Source: Virgibacillus_O sediminis (GTDB lineage Bacteria > Bacillota > Bacilli > Bacillales > Amphibacillaceae). Taken from it: a stretch of DNA of 64,000 bases. The notes beneath the pieces are model-generated. The model was not told where the DNA came from. It saw only the letters and a list, made by a program, of their open reading frames with translations, and searched no databases. Position numbers and translations under genes: made by a program. Below, piece after piece: positions 1 to 6,810 of the stretch. The stretch is taken from assembly GCF_042643265.1 (NCBI RefSeq), contig NZ_JBHRRZ010000008.1, forward strand, positions 1 through 64,000, given 5' to 3'. Every line of letters begins with the position of its first letter. The stretch's first letter is position 1.

Positions 1-73
1 AGGTTGATAGGTTCGAGGTGGAAGCGTGGTGACACGTGGAGCTGACGAATACTAATCGATCGAGGACTTAACT
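1..73 (+). rRNA. 23S rRNA, 3' end (partial)
   Basis: The window opens inside the last helix of a 23S rRNA; the terminal stretch ending in CGATCGAGGACTTAAC is the conserved Bacillus 23S 3' end. The 5' part lies outside the window. About 130 bases of AT-rich spacer separate it from the 5S gene. Confidence 0.93.
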
Positions 74-203
74 ACATTCTTTACCATGTCACGGTATTTA
101 CTCTTATTTAGTTTTCAGGGTGCAAATTATAACATTTTTATAAAAAACCCTTGCATTTTCGTCAAAAAATGCGTATAATGATTCTTGTCATTGATTTTCA
201 CCT

Positions 204-322
204 TGTCTGGTGGCGATGGCGGAGAGGTCACACCTGTTCCCATGCCGAACACAGAAGTTAAGCTCTCCAGCGCCGATGGTAGTTGGGACTTTGTCCCTGC
301 AAGAGTAGGACGCTGCCAGGCA
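204..322 (+). rRNA. 5S rRNA
   Basis: The sequence has the conserved 5S core (GGTCACACCTGTTCCCATGC, then AGAAGTTAAGC). The two ends, TGTCTGGTGGCG and CGCTGCCAGGCA, form the closing helix I with G-U pairs, which fixes both boundaries to within a base or two. Confidence 0.95.
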
Positions 323-386
323 AATGCAATATTTTAAATGCATTTTTACTATTAAGACTTATACAAACAGGCGCAAACCTGTATGT

Positions 387-462
387 GGAGGATTAGCTCA
401 GCTGGGAGAGCACCTGCCTTACAAGCAGGGGGTCGCAGGTTCGAGCCCTGCATCCTCCACCA
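387..462 (+). tRNA. tRNA-Val (TAC)
   Basis: Cloverleaf of 76 nt with anticodon loop CTTACAA and an encoded CCA. It is the first of nine closely packed tRNAs in the order Val-Thr-Lys-Leu-Gly-Leu-Arg-Pro-Ala, the same order as the B. subtilis trnJ/trnB arrays. Confidence 0.96.
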
Positions 463-469
463 TATAAAT

Positions 470-545
<76 letters not shown>

Positions 546-589
546 CCTTAACAACTATATAGATATATATATATAAATGGTGTTTGTAC

Positions 590-665
590 GAGCCATTAGC
601 TCAGCTGGCAGAGCATCTGACTTTTAATCAGAGGGTCGGAGGTTCGAATCCTCCATGGCTCACCA
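590..665 (+). tRNA. tRNA-Lys (TTT)
   Basis: 76 nt with acceptor stem GAGCCAT/ATGGCTC, anticodon loop CTTTTAA and an encoded CCA. Confidence 0.96.
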
Positions 666-671
666 TCTTAT

Positions 672-756
672 GCGGGTGTGGCGGAATTGGCAGACGCGCT
701 AGATTTAGGATCTAGTATCTTATGATGTGGGGGTTCAAGTCCCTTCACCCGCACCA
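672..756 (+). tRNA. tRNA-Leu (TAG)
   Basis: 85 nt class II tRNA with a long variable arm, anticodon loop TTTAGGA and an encoded CCA. Confidence 0.95.
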
Positions 757-774
757 TTATCACTTTTATGCCAT

Positions 775-846
775 GCGGAAGTAGTTCAGTGGTAGAACAC
801 CACCTTGCCAAGGTGGGGGTCGCGGGTTCGAATCCCGTCTTCCGCT
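775..846 (+). tRNA. tRNA-Gly (GCC)
   Basis: 72 nt with acceptor stem GCGGAAG/CTTCCGC and anticodon loop TTGCCAA. The discriminator base is T and no CCA is encoded, so the end must be added by tRNA nucleotidyltransferase. Confidence 0.94.
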
Positions 847-854
847 TTCTCCGC

Positions 855-939
855 GCCGGGGTGGCGGAATTGGCAGACGCACAGGACTTAAAATCCTGCG
901 GTAGGTTCTACCGTGCCGGTTCGAGTCCGGCCCTCGGCA
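855..939 (+). tRNA. tRNA-Leu (TAA)
   Basis: 85 nt class II tRNA with anticodon loop CTTAAAA. The acceptor stem GCCGGGG pairs with CCTCGGC through one G-U pair. No CCA is encoded. Confidence 0.94.
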
Positions 940-945
940 TTACAG

Positions 946-1022
946 GCGCCCGTAGCTCAATTGGATAGAGCGTTTGACTACGGATCAAGAGGTTAGGGGT
1001 TCGACTCCTCTCGGGCGCGCCA
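946..1022 (+). tRNA. tRNA-Arg (ACG)
   Basis: 77 nt with acceptor stem GCGCCCG/CGGGCGC, anticodon loop CTACGGA and an encoded CCA. Confidence 0.95.
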
Positions 1023-1026
1023 TATA

Positions 1027-1103
1027 CGGGAAGTAGCTCAGCTTGGTAGAGCACATGGTTTGGGACCATGGGGTCGCAGGTTCGAATCCTGTCTTCCCGA
1101 CCA
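1027..1103 (+). tRNA. tRNA-Pro (TGG)
   Basis: 77 nt with acceptor stem CGGGAAG/CTTCCCG, anticodon loop TTTGGGA and an encoded CCA. Confidence 0.95.
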
Positions 1104-1118
1104 TTTAAATATTATTTA

Positions 1119-1194
1119 GGGGCCTTAGCTCAGCTGGGAGAGCGCCTGCCTTGCACGCAGGAGGTCAGCGGTTCGATCCCGCTAGGCTCCACCA
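1119..1194 (+). tRNA. tRNA-Ala (TGC)
   Basis: 76 nt with anticodon loop CTTGCAC and an encoded CCA. It closes the nine-tRNA array and is followed at once by a 16S-leader-like sequence. Confidence 0.95.
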
Positions 1195-1199
1195 TTTTC

Positions 1200-1355
1200 A
1201 ATTTGCTCTTTGAAAACTGAACAAAACAACCAGTATGTCAAGAAGAAACAACTCGTTTTTTCTTATAAACAAGCAGAAGCATTGCTTCTGCAAAAGCTAA
1301 GACATTCGGTAGGATTGATTGGTGTCNGGCCAGGCAGCAACATTTTTATTAATAT
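1200..1355 (+). other. rRNA-operon leader joined to 5S tail at an N (probable collapsed rrn operon)
   Basis: After tRNA-Ala the sequence TTGCTCTTTGAAAACTGAAC resembles the leader that precedes 16S genes in Bacillus rrn operons. A single N occurs at 1327 and is followed by GGCCAGGCA, which repeats the last bases of the 5S gene at 314-322. The next gene is an initiator tRNA, which normally follows a 5S. I infer that an rRNA operon was collapsed or two rrn loci were joined here. Confidence 0.6.
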
Positions 1356-1432
1356 CGCGGGATGGAGCAGTCTGGTAGCTCGTTGGGCTCATAACCCAGA
1401 GGTCGCAGGTTCAAATCCTGCTCCCGCAACCA
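1356..1432 (+). tRNA. initiator tRNA-Met (CAT)
   Basis: 77 nt with anticodon loop CTCATAA. The first base C is unpaired against A at the acceptor end, the hallmark of formyl-methionine initiator tRNA. CCA is encoded. In B. subtilis an fMet-Asp pair also lies between rrnE and thiL. Confidence 0.95.
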
Positions 1433-1483
1433 ATTTCTTTAATAGTAGTACTGAAAGTGCAACCAATTTCTTTAATAGTAGTA
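1426..1483. repeat. 25-bp direct repeat covering the 3' end of tRNA-fMet
   Basis: Two identical 25-bp copies at 1426-1450 and 1459-1483 start with GCAACCAATTTC and are 33 bp apart. The first includes the last seven bases of the tRNA, so this is a short tandem duplication of the tRNA 3' end and its flank. Confidence 0.85.
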
Positions 1484-1500
1484 ATTAGCATCTTTAATAC

Positions 1501-1577
1501 GGTCCGGTAGTTCAGTTGGTTAGAATGCCTGCCTGTCACGCAGGAGGTCGCGGGTTCGAGTCCCGTCCGGACCGCCA
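1501..1577 (+). tRNA. tRNA-Asp (GTC)
   Basis: 77 nt with acceptor stem GGTCCGG/CCGGACC, anticodon loop CTGTCAC and an encoded CCA. Confidence 0.95.
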
Positions 1578-1599
1578 CTTTTATATTAGCATACATACT

Positions 1600-1634
1600 C
1601 ACACATGATTTGAAGTGAATCGTGTGTTTTTTTA
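1600..1634 (+). terminator. rho-independent terminator after the tRNA array
   Basis: The stem CACATGATT pairs with AATCGTGTG (one T-G pair) around the loop TGAAGTG and is followed by a run of seven T. It ends the rrn-tRNA transcript before thiL. Confidence 0.8.
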
Positions 1635-1778
1635 TTTACCCAGACATAAAAATGGTTAATAGAACCTAACCTCACACTTTCTTTCAAGGTACTCTGCTTA
1701 GCTGCCTCCACCTTTTATTTTTCCTTTTTTGTTTCTTTTTGCTATAGTTAATAGAGATTAAAAAAATGGTGATGACTT

Positions 1779-2744
1779 ATGGATGAATTTTCATTTATTG
1801 ATTCGATTAAACAAAAATATTATAAACAGCCGACACTGCTTAAAGGTGTAGGCGACGATGCGGCAGTGTTCCGCCAGCAGAACAAGGATATAGTGACTTC
1901 TGTAGATACAATGGTGGAAAATGTACATTTTGCCAAATATACCATGTCTCCTTTTCATGCAGGTTATCGCGCACTTGCGGCTAATATTAGTGATCTGGCT
2001 GCCATGGGTGCTGTACCTGCTTTTTATTTAGTTTCCATCGTTATACCAGCCGATTTGTCGAATGAGGATGCAGGAAGCATATTTTCCGGGATGGAATCCT
2101 TGGCCTCTTTGTATAGGATGGATTTAATCGGTGGTGATACGGTATCCGGTAAAGAACTTTCCATCTCCATTACCGTCATTGGTTATACGGAGCCGGGGAG
2201 AGCCCGATATCGCAGTTCAGCCCGGCAAGGTGACTTGGTATTTGTTACAGGTTCACTTGGCGATTCGCAGGCAGGCTTTCATATCCTTGCCAATAAAGGG
2301 GAATATGAAGAGGAAAGCTATTTCATCGAACGTCATAGAATGCCCTCTCCTAGAGTGGATTTTGCTGCGAAACTCAGTGGGATTAAAAGGGTGTCCTTAA
2401 ATGATATCAGTGATGGGCTTGCAAATGAGGTGAACGAAATTGCAGACGCTTCACAGGTGACTATTATACTGAATGAAAAGGATCTGCCAGTCAGCCCTCA
2501 ATATCCTCAATTCCCCGTTGATTTGCAGCATAAATGGAAACTCTATGGGGGAGAGGATTTTGAGTTGGTTGGTACAGTCGCGGAAGACGATTGGGAGAGT
2601 GTAAAAGAAGCGGCAAGCAATACGGACACAGTAGTGACTCCAATAGGGTATGTAGCGGAACGCTCTTTATCCTCAAAAGTTTATTTGATTACGGATAATG
2701 GAAAGATTCCATTATATAGTGAAGGATATACCCATTTAAAGTAG
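1779..2744 (+). CDS. thiL: thiamine-monophosphate kinase ThiL
   Basis: ThiL phosphorylates thiamine monophosphate to thiamine diphosphate with ATP, the last step of cofactor synthesis in the cytosol. The 321 residues match the family length. Visible signatures are GVGDDAAV near residue 24, SVDTMVENVHF near 46, GGDTVSG near 117, DISDGLANEV near 210 and YGGEDFELVG near 262, the nucleotide- and metal-binding motifs of the PurM/ThiL superfamily. It is the first gene of an operon with tsaE, tsaB, rimI and tsaD, with only 12 bp to tsaE, exactly as in B. subtilis (ydiA-ydiE). Confidence 0.96.
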   Translation: MDEFSFIDSIKQKYYKQPTLLKGVGDDAAVFRQQNKDIVTSVDTMVENVHFAKYTMSPFHAGYRALAANISDLAAMGAVPAFYLVSIVIPADLSNEDAGSIFSGMESLASLYRMDLIGGDTVSGKELSISITVIGYTEPGRARYRSSARQGDLVFVTGSLGDSQAGFHILANKGEYEEESYFIERHRMPSPRVDFAAKLSGIKRVSLNDISDGLANEVNEIADASQVTIILNEKDLPVSPQYPQFPVDLQHKWKLYGGEDFELVGTVAEDDWESVKEAASNTDTVVTPIGYVAERSLSSKVYLITDNGKIPLYSEGYTHLK

Positions 2745-2756
2745 GTGACATCGTAA

Positions 2757-3218
2757 ATGACAGAAATAGTACAGACCAATACTGATTTGGAAACAATACA
2801 GTTGGCAGTTAGGCTTTCTTCCTTTTTAAAGCCCGGAGATGTTTTGACTCTTGAGGGTGATCTTGGGGCAGGGAAGACGACTTTTACGAAAGGGATTGCT
2901 CAAGGTTTAGGGATAGAACGCACGGTAAGCAGTCCTACTTTTACTATAGTAAAGGAATATGAAGGAGAGATACCGCTGTATCATATGGATGTTTACCGTC
3001 TGGAAGATTCCGAGGAGGATATAGGCCTGGAGGAATATTTGCATGGCGATGGAGTATCCATTGTGGAGTGGCCCCAATTTATTGAAGAACTATTGCCGGA
3101 AGAGAGATTGGCAATTAAAATCAGTTATGTGGATGAAAATAGAAGAACATTGGAACTCACACCGCGAGGCAAACATTATCAACGGGTCGTCCGGGAGATG
3201 CTGCGCGCTGGTGTGTAA
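2757..3218 (+). CDS. tsaE: tRNA t6A biosynthesis ATPase TsaE
   Basis: TsaE is the small P-loop ATPase that works with TsaB and TsaD to attach threonylcarbamoyl to A37 of ANN-decoding tRNAs. The 153 residues carry the Walker A motif GDLGAGKTTF near residue 34 and the family motif SSPTFTIV near 59. VEWPQ near 101 is the conserved C-terminal signature. A GGTGA ribosome site lies just before the ATG. It sits between thiL and tsaB in the conserved operon. Confidence 0.95.
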   Translation: MTEIVQTNTDLETIQLAVRLSSFLKPGDVLTLEGDLGAGKTTFTKGIAQGLGIERTVSSPTFTIVKEYEGEIPLYHMDVYRLEDSEEDIGLEEYLHGDGVSIVEWPQFIEELLPEERLAIKISYVDENRRTLELTPRGKHYQRVVREMLRAGV

Positions 3219-3239
3219 AGTAAGGAGCTATCTATAAAG

Positions 3240-3941
3240 ATGAATACACTTGCAATGGATACATCAAACCAAATTATGGGCGTTGCTGTTCTGAGGAATG
3301 GCGAGTTAGTTGGTGAAATAACGACAAACTTGGCCAAGAACCATTCAGTCAGACTGATGCCTGCTATTGACCAATTAATGCAAGAGGTAGGCATGGTGCC
3401 AGAGAATCTCGACCGGATTGTTGTTGCCAAGGGTCCTGGCTCCTATACAGGAGTACGTATTGGCCTAGCTACCGCTAAATCGATGGCGTGGGCTCTTGAT
3501 ATTCCGGTAACAGGGGTCTCCAGTCTGGAAGTGCTCGGATATCAGGGCCGTTTTTTTGACGGGATGGTCTGTCCTTTTTTTGATGCGCGAAGAGGCCTGG
3601 TATACAGTGTAGTATACGAATGGCAAGGTAGAAATTTATTACCTATTCGGGAAGAAGCCAATATTCTGATGGAAGATCTATTGAAGGAATTGGCCGCCAA
3701 AAAGAGGGAAGTCCTTTTTCTGAGCCCGGATATTTCCAAGCATAAAGATTTGATCAGGAAACATCTTGGCGACTTGGCGGTTATACCTGAATTTCCATAT
3801 CATCTCCCGAAGCCGAGTCATTTGGCCCTTGCAGGGTTGGAGAAAGAAACGGATGACAAGCACAACTTGACTCCAAACTATCTTCGCTTGGCGGAGGCAG
3901 AAGCTAAATGGCTGAAAGCCCAAAAAGGACAAGAAAAATGA
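3240..3941 (+). CDS. tsaB: tRNA t6A biosynthesis protein TsaB
   Basis: TsaB is an actin/Hsp70-fold paralogue of TsaD that serves as its scaffold in the t6A complex. The 233-residue protein starts with MNTLAMDTSN, has the family motif GPGSYTGVRIG near residue 64 and SSLEVLG near 96, and lacks the metal-binding histidines of TsaD, as expected. AAGGAG lies 12 bases upstream of the ATG. The TGA stop overlaps the ATG of rimI, which points to translational coupling. Confidence 0.94.
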   Translation: MNTLAMDTSNQIMGVAVLRNGELVGEITTNLAKNHSVRLMPAIDQLMQEVGMVPENLDRIVVAKGPGSYTGVRIGLATAKSMAWALDIPVTGVSSLEVLGYQGRFFDGMVCPFFDARRGLVYSVVYEWQGRNLLPIREEANILMEDLLKELAAKKREVLFLSPDISKHKDLIRKHLGDLAVIPEFPYHLPKPSHLALAGLEKETDDKHNLTPNYLRLAEAEAKWLKAQKGQEK

Positions 3942-4387
3942 TGGATTGCAATATAAGGAAGATGGAAACTGGGGATGTAGAAGCGGTGATGGAGGTGGAG
4001 CGTGCCTCTTTCTCGACTCCCTGGACAACGGATATTTTTTATCAGGAGCTTATCGATAACCGCCATGCCCACTACTTCGTCATAGAGATAAATCAAAAGA
4101 TAGTAGGGTATGCCGGCATTTGGGTAGTGTTGGATGATGCACAGATCACCAACATAGCCATCCATCCGGAGTACCGGGGAAAGAAGATGGGACAGAAGCT
4201 CTTTCAGTACCTTCTCCAGCAGACGGCCATGATGGGAGTAACCCGGCTGTCGTTGGAAGTGAGGAAATCCAATCTTCCGGCTCAGCGGCTATATCGGAAA
4301 TTTGGACTCGTACCTGGTGGAGTCAGAAAAAATTATTACACGGATAACCAGGAAGATGCTATAGTGATGTGGGTGAATCTGCGATGA
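3938..4387 (+). CDS. rimI: ribosomal-protein/TsaD-associated N-acetyltransferase RimI
   Basis: This GNAT-fold acetyltransferase is typically encoded next to tsaB and tsaD in Firmicutes. The 149 residues include IAIHPEYRGKKMGQKL (acetyl-CoA pyrophosphate loop, near residue 73), LEVRKSNLPAQRLYRKFGL near 108 and a C-terminal DAIVMWVNL. I chose the ATG at 3938 because it overlaps the tsaB stop as ATGA and gives the usual family length. A longer reading from 3908 would start inside tsaB without a good ribosome site. The end overlaps tsaD by ATGA. Confidence 0.92.
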   Translation: MMDCNIRKMETGDVEAVMEVERASFSTPWTTDIFYQELIDNRHAHYFVIEINQKIVGYAGIWVVLDDAQITNIAIHPEYRGKKMGQKLFQYLLQQTAMMGVTRLSLEVRKSNLPAQRLYRKFGLVPGGVRKNYYTDNQEDAIVMWVNLR

Positions 4388-5394
4388 ATAAAGATAAAAT
4401 TATTTTAGGCATAGAAACCAGCTGTGATGAAACGGCTGTCGCTATTGTTAGAAATGGGAGGGAAATTGTTTCCAATGTGGTTGCCTCTCAGATTGAAAGC
4501 CATAAGCGTTTCGGCGGGGTGGTTCCGGAGATAGCTTCACGACACCATGTCGAGCAAATAACATTGGTGCTAGAGGAAGCGTTTGACCAGGCTGGAATGG
4601 GCTGGGATGATATTGACGCGATAGCAGTGACGGAAGGGCCTGGTCTTGTAGGTGCTCTTTTGGTCGGAGTCAATACTGCGAAAGCATTGGCATTTGCAAA
4701 GAGCAAACCTTTGGTAGGTGTCCATCATATTGCCGGTCATATTTATGCCAACCGCCTGGAAAGTGAATTTACTTTCCCTTTGCTGGCTTTAATCGTCTCA
4801 GGAGGACACACAGAGCTCGTCCTGATGCGTGGCCATGGTGATTATCAGGTTATCGGGGAAACAAGGGACGATGCCGCAGGGGAGGCATACGACAAGGTTG
4901 CCAGGATGCTGGAACTCCCCTATCCCGGGGGGCCGCATATTGACCGTCTTGCAGCATCAGGAGAAGAAACTATTGAATTTCCAAGAGCCTGGCTGGAAGA
5001 AGGAAGCTATGATTTCAGTTTTAGCGGCTTGAAGTCCTCGGTGATCAATAAAATCCACAATGCCAAACAGCGTGGAGAAATACTGAAAAAAGAGGATATA
5101 GCTGCAAGCTTTCAGTCAAGCGTAGTAGAGGTGCTTACTGAGAAAACGTTTCGGGCGGCTGAGGAATTTCAAGTGAAGCAAGTAATTGTTGCAGGCGGTG
5201 TAGCGGCAAATCAAGGTCTGCGAAGAGCTTTAGAACAGAAATTCAGCGGAACAGGAACTCCTTTAATGATCCCTCCATTAAAGCTGTGTACGGATAATGC
5301 TGCTATGATTGCAGCAGCCGGTACGATTTCCTATGAAAAAGGGAACACGGCAGGGCTGGACTTAAATGCCAGTGCTTCTTTGTTATTAAAATAA
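4384..5394 (+). CDS. tsaD: tRNA N6-adenosine threonylcarbamoyltransferase TsaD
   Basis: TsaD transfers threonylcarbamoyl from its AMP adduct to A37 of tRNA. The 336 residues show ILGIETSCDETAVAI at the N-terminus, the metal-binding HHIAGH motif near residue 112, LIVSGGHTELVLM near 135, SGLKSSV near 220 and VAGGVAANQGLR near 268. The ATG at 4384 overlaps the rimI stop. A cluster of DnaA boxes starts at its stop codon. It is the old gcp/ydiE locus. Confidence 0.97.
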   Translation: MNKDKIILGIETSCDETAVAIVRNGREIVSNVVASQIESHKRFGGVVPEIASRHHVEQITLVLEEAFDQAGMGWDDIDAIAVTEGPGLVGALLVGVNTAKALAFAKSKPLVGVHHIAGHIYANRLESEFTFPLLALIVSGGHTELVLMRGHGDYQVIGETRDDAAGEAYDKVARMLELPYPGGPHIDRLAASGEETIEFPRAWLEEGSYDFSFSGLKSSVINKIHNAKQRGEILKKEDIAASFQSSVVEVLTEKTFRAAEEFQVKQVIVAGGVAANQGLRRALEQKFSGTGTPLMIPPLKLCTDNAAMIAAAGTISYEKGNTAGLDLNASASLLLK

Positions 5395-5563
5395 ACAGGT
5401 TATCCACAAATATGTGGGTAACCTGTATGATATACTATCAATATGCATCTTTTTAATGTGGACAAATTAGTGGATAATATCAATGGTTGGTGTGGATAGT
5501 GTGCATAACATTGTTGGCAACTTCATTTTAAATAGGATCGGCGGATAAACAGCCTGTGGATAA
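5395..5563. promoter_or_regulatory. DnaA-box cluster downstream of tsaD (gcp)
   Basis: Six 9-mers match the DnaA box TTATCCACA with at most one mismatch. Perfect boxes lie at 5400-5408 (+) and 5555-5563 (-). One-mismatch boxes lie at 5413-5421, 5457-5465, 5469-5477 and 5491-5499, all on the minus strand. The first two face each other inside a perfect 14-bp-arm palindrome at 5395-5426. From memory, B. subtilis also has a strong DnaA-binding cluster next to gcp, and such clusters titrate DnaA and moderate initiation. Confidence 0.8.
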
Positions 5564-5599
5564 ATTTGGGGAAGCGGAGAGAAATTTGGTGATACTGCA

Positions 5600-6772
5600 A
5601 TGAATAAAAAGCAATCTTATTATATGCAGAGTGACTTGATCATTCTGTTCATTATGTTTGTTAGTGTTAGTCTGTTGGCCATCTATAATGCCCAACAGCT
5701 GGAACAGTACGGCAACGAGAACTTTGTGCTGAAACAGATACTTTGGTTTGCAGTGGGGATCTGTCTCGTTGCAGCCATCCAGTATTTTGACTTGGATCAA
5801 TTATATAAGGCAAGTACATTTATATACATTTTTGGTGTCTTCATGTTGTTTGTGCTATTAATCAGTCCACCGAGTATAGCATACCCAGTTAACGGGGCTA
5901 AAAGCTGGTTCCAGTTCCCGGGCCTATCGCTTCAGCCGGCAGAATTCGTGAAGATGTCCACCATTCTCTATTTATCAGCTGTTGTCACTAGACACCGGTC
6001 TAAAAATGGGGCACCAACTTTAAAATCAGATACATTATTATTGGTCAAACTTATTCTCATCGTTGCCACACCTGTAGTACTAATTATGATGCAGCCCGAT
6101 TTCGGGACTGCTATGGTGTATGTATTTGTACTGGGGATGTTTATTATTCTATCAGGCATCAGCTGGAAGATCATAACGGCATTGGTAGCTTCCAGTACTG
6201 TATTGGCTGCTGCCCTGCTTGGATTTATCATTCGTTTTCCAGAGCTGGCACAGAATATGATCGGAATTAAAGGATACCAGATTAACAGGATTCTTACTTG
6301 GTTCGACCCTACCCAACAGTCCAGCGATGCTACCTTTCACTTTGACCGGGCCTATATGGCTCTCGGATCAGGCCAGCTGTTTGGCAAAGGGATGGACAGT
6401 CTGGAGGTGCCGTACCCTGAAGCACATACTGACTTCATCTTCTCGGTGATAGGCGAGAGTTTCGGCTTTATTGGGAGTGCATTGGTCATTTTTCTTTATT
6501 TTATGTTCTTATATAAACTCGTAACCCTTGGGCTCAACACATACAGTCATTCTCCATTTGGGGCTTATCTATGTTTTGGTTACTTCAGTGTCTTGCTGAT
6601 CCATGTATTCCAGAATATTGGTATGACCTTGGGCGTTATGCCGATTACGGGGATTCCTCTTCTGTTAGTAAGTTACGGAGGGAGCAGTGTGTTGTCCACG
6701 ATGATAGGCTTCGGCCTGATCTACCGTGTGGCAGTGGAGCATACGATTCAGAATGATTATCTATTTAAATGA
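5600..6772 (+). CDS. rodA: RodA-type SEDS peptidoglycan glycosyltransferase
   Basis: This is an integral membrane SEDS protein that polymerises glycan strands from lipid II with a class B penicillin-binding protein during elongation. The 390 residues form about ten hydrophobic segments. Family motifs are GAKSWFQFPGLSLQPAEFVK near residue 100, ALGSGQLFGKGM near 253, HTDFIFSVIGESFGFIG near 275 and GIPLLLVSYGGSSVLS near 353. The C-terminus and length resemble RodA more than FtsW or SpoVE. In B. subtilis no SEDS gene lies between tsaD and ydiF, so this is a local insertion. GGTGAT precedes the ATG. Confidence 0.86.
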   Translation: MNKKQSYYMQSDLIILFIMFVSVSLLAIYNAQQLEQYGNENFVLKQILWFAVGICLVAAIQYFDLDQLYKASTFIYIFGVFMLFVLLISPPSIAYPVNGAKSWFQFPGLSLQPAEFVKMSTILYLSAVVTRHRSKNGAPTLKSDTLLLVKLILIVATPVVLIMMQPDFGTAMVYVFVLGMFIILSGISWKIITALVASSTVLAAALLGFIIRFPELAQNMIGIKGYQINRILTWFDPTQQSSDATFHFDRAYMALGSGQLFGKGMDSLEVPYPEAHTDFIFSVIGESFGFIGSALVIFLYFMFLYKLVTLGLNTYSHSPFGAYLCFGYFSVLLIHVFQNIGMTLGVMPITGIPLLLVSYGGSSVLSTMIGFGLIYRVAVEHTIQNDYLFK

Positions 6773-6774
6773 TA

Positions 6775-6810
6775 GACACCCGTATGGATTCCATACGGGT
6801 GTCTTGTTTA
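6775..6810. terminator. bidirectional terminator between rodA and the ABC-F gene
   Basis: A perfect 14-bp stem (GACACCCGTATGGA with its complement) is followed by TTGTTTA on the plus strand and preceded by AT-rich sequence. It separates two convergent genes and can serve both. Confidence 0.85.

Noticed and set aside
768..968. 66-codon frame across tRNA-Gly, tRNA-Leu and tRNA-Arg
   Set aside because: It lies entirely on tRNA genes.
5395..5426. Palindrome after tsaD as a rho-independent terminator
   Set aside because: The stem is strong but no T-run follows; it consists of two facing DnaA boxes, which explains it better.
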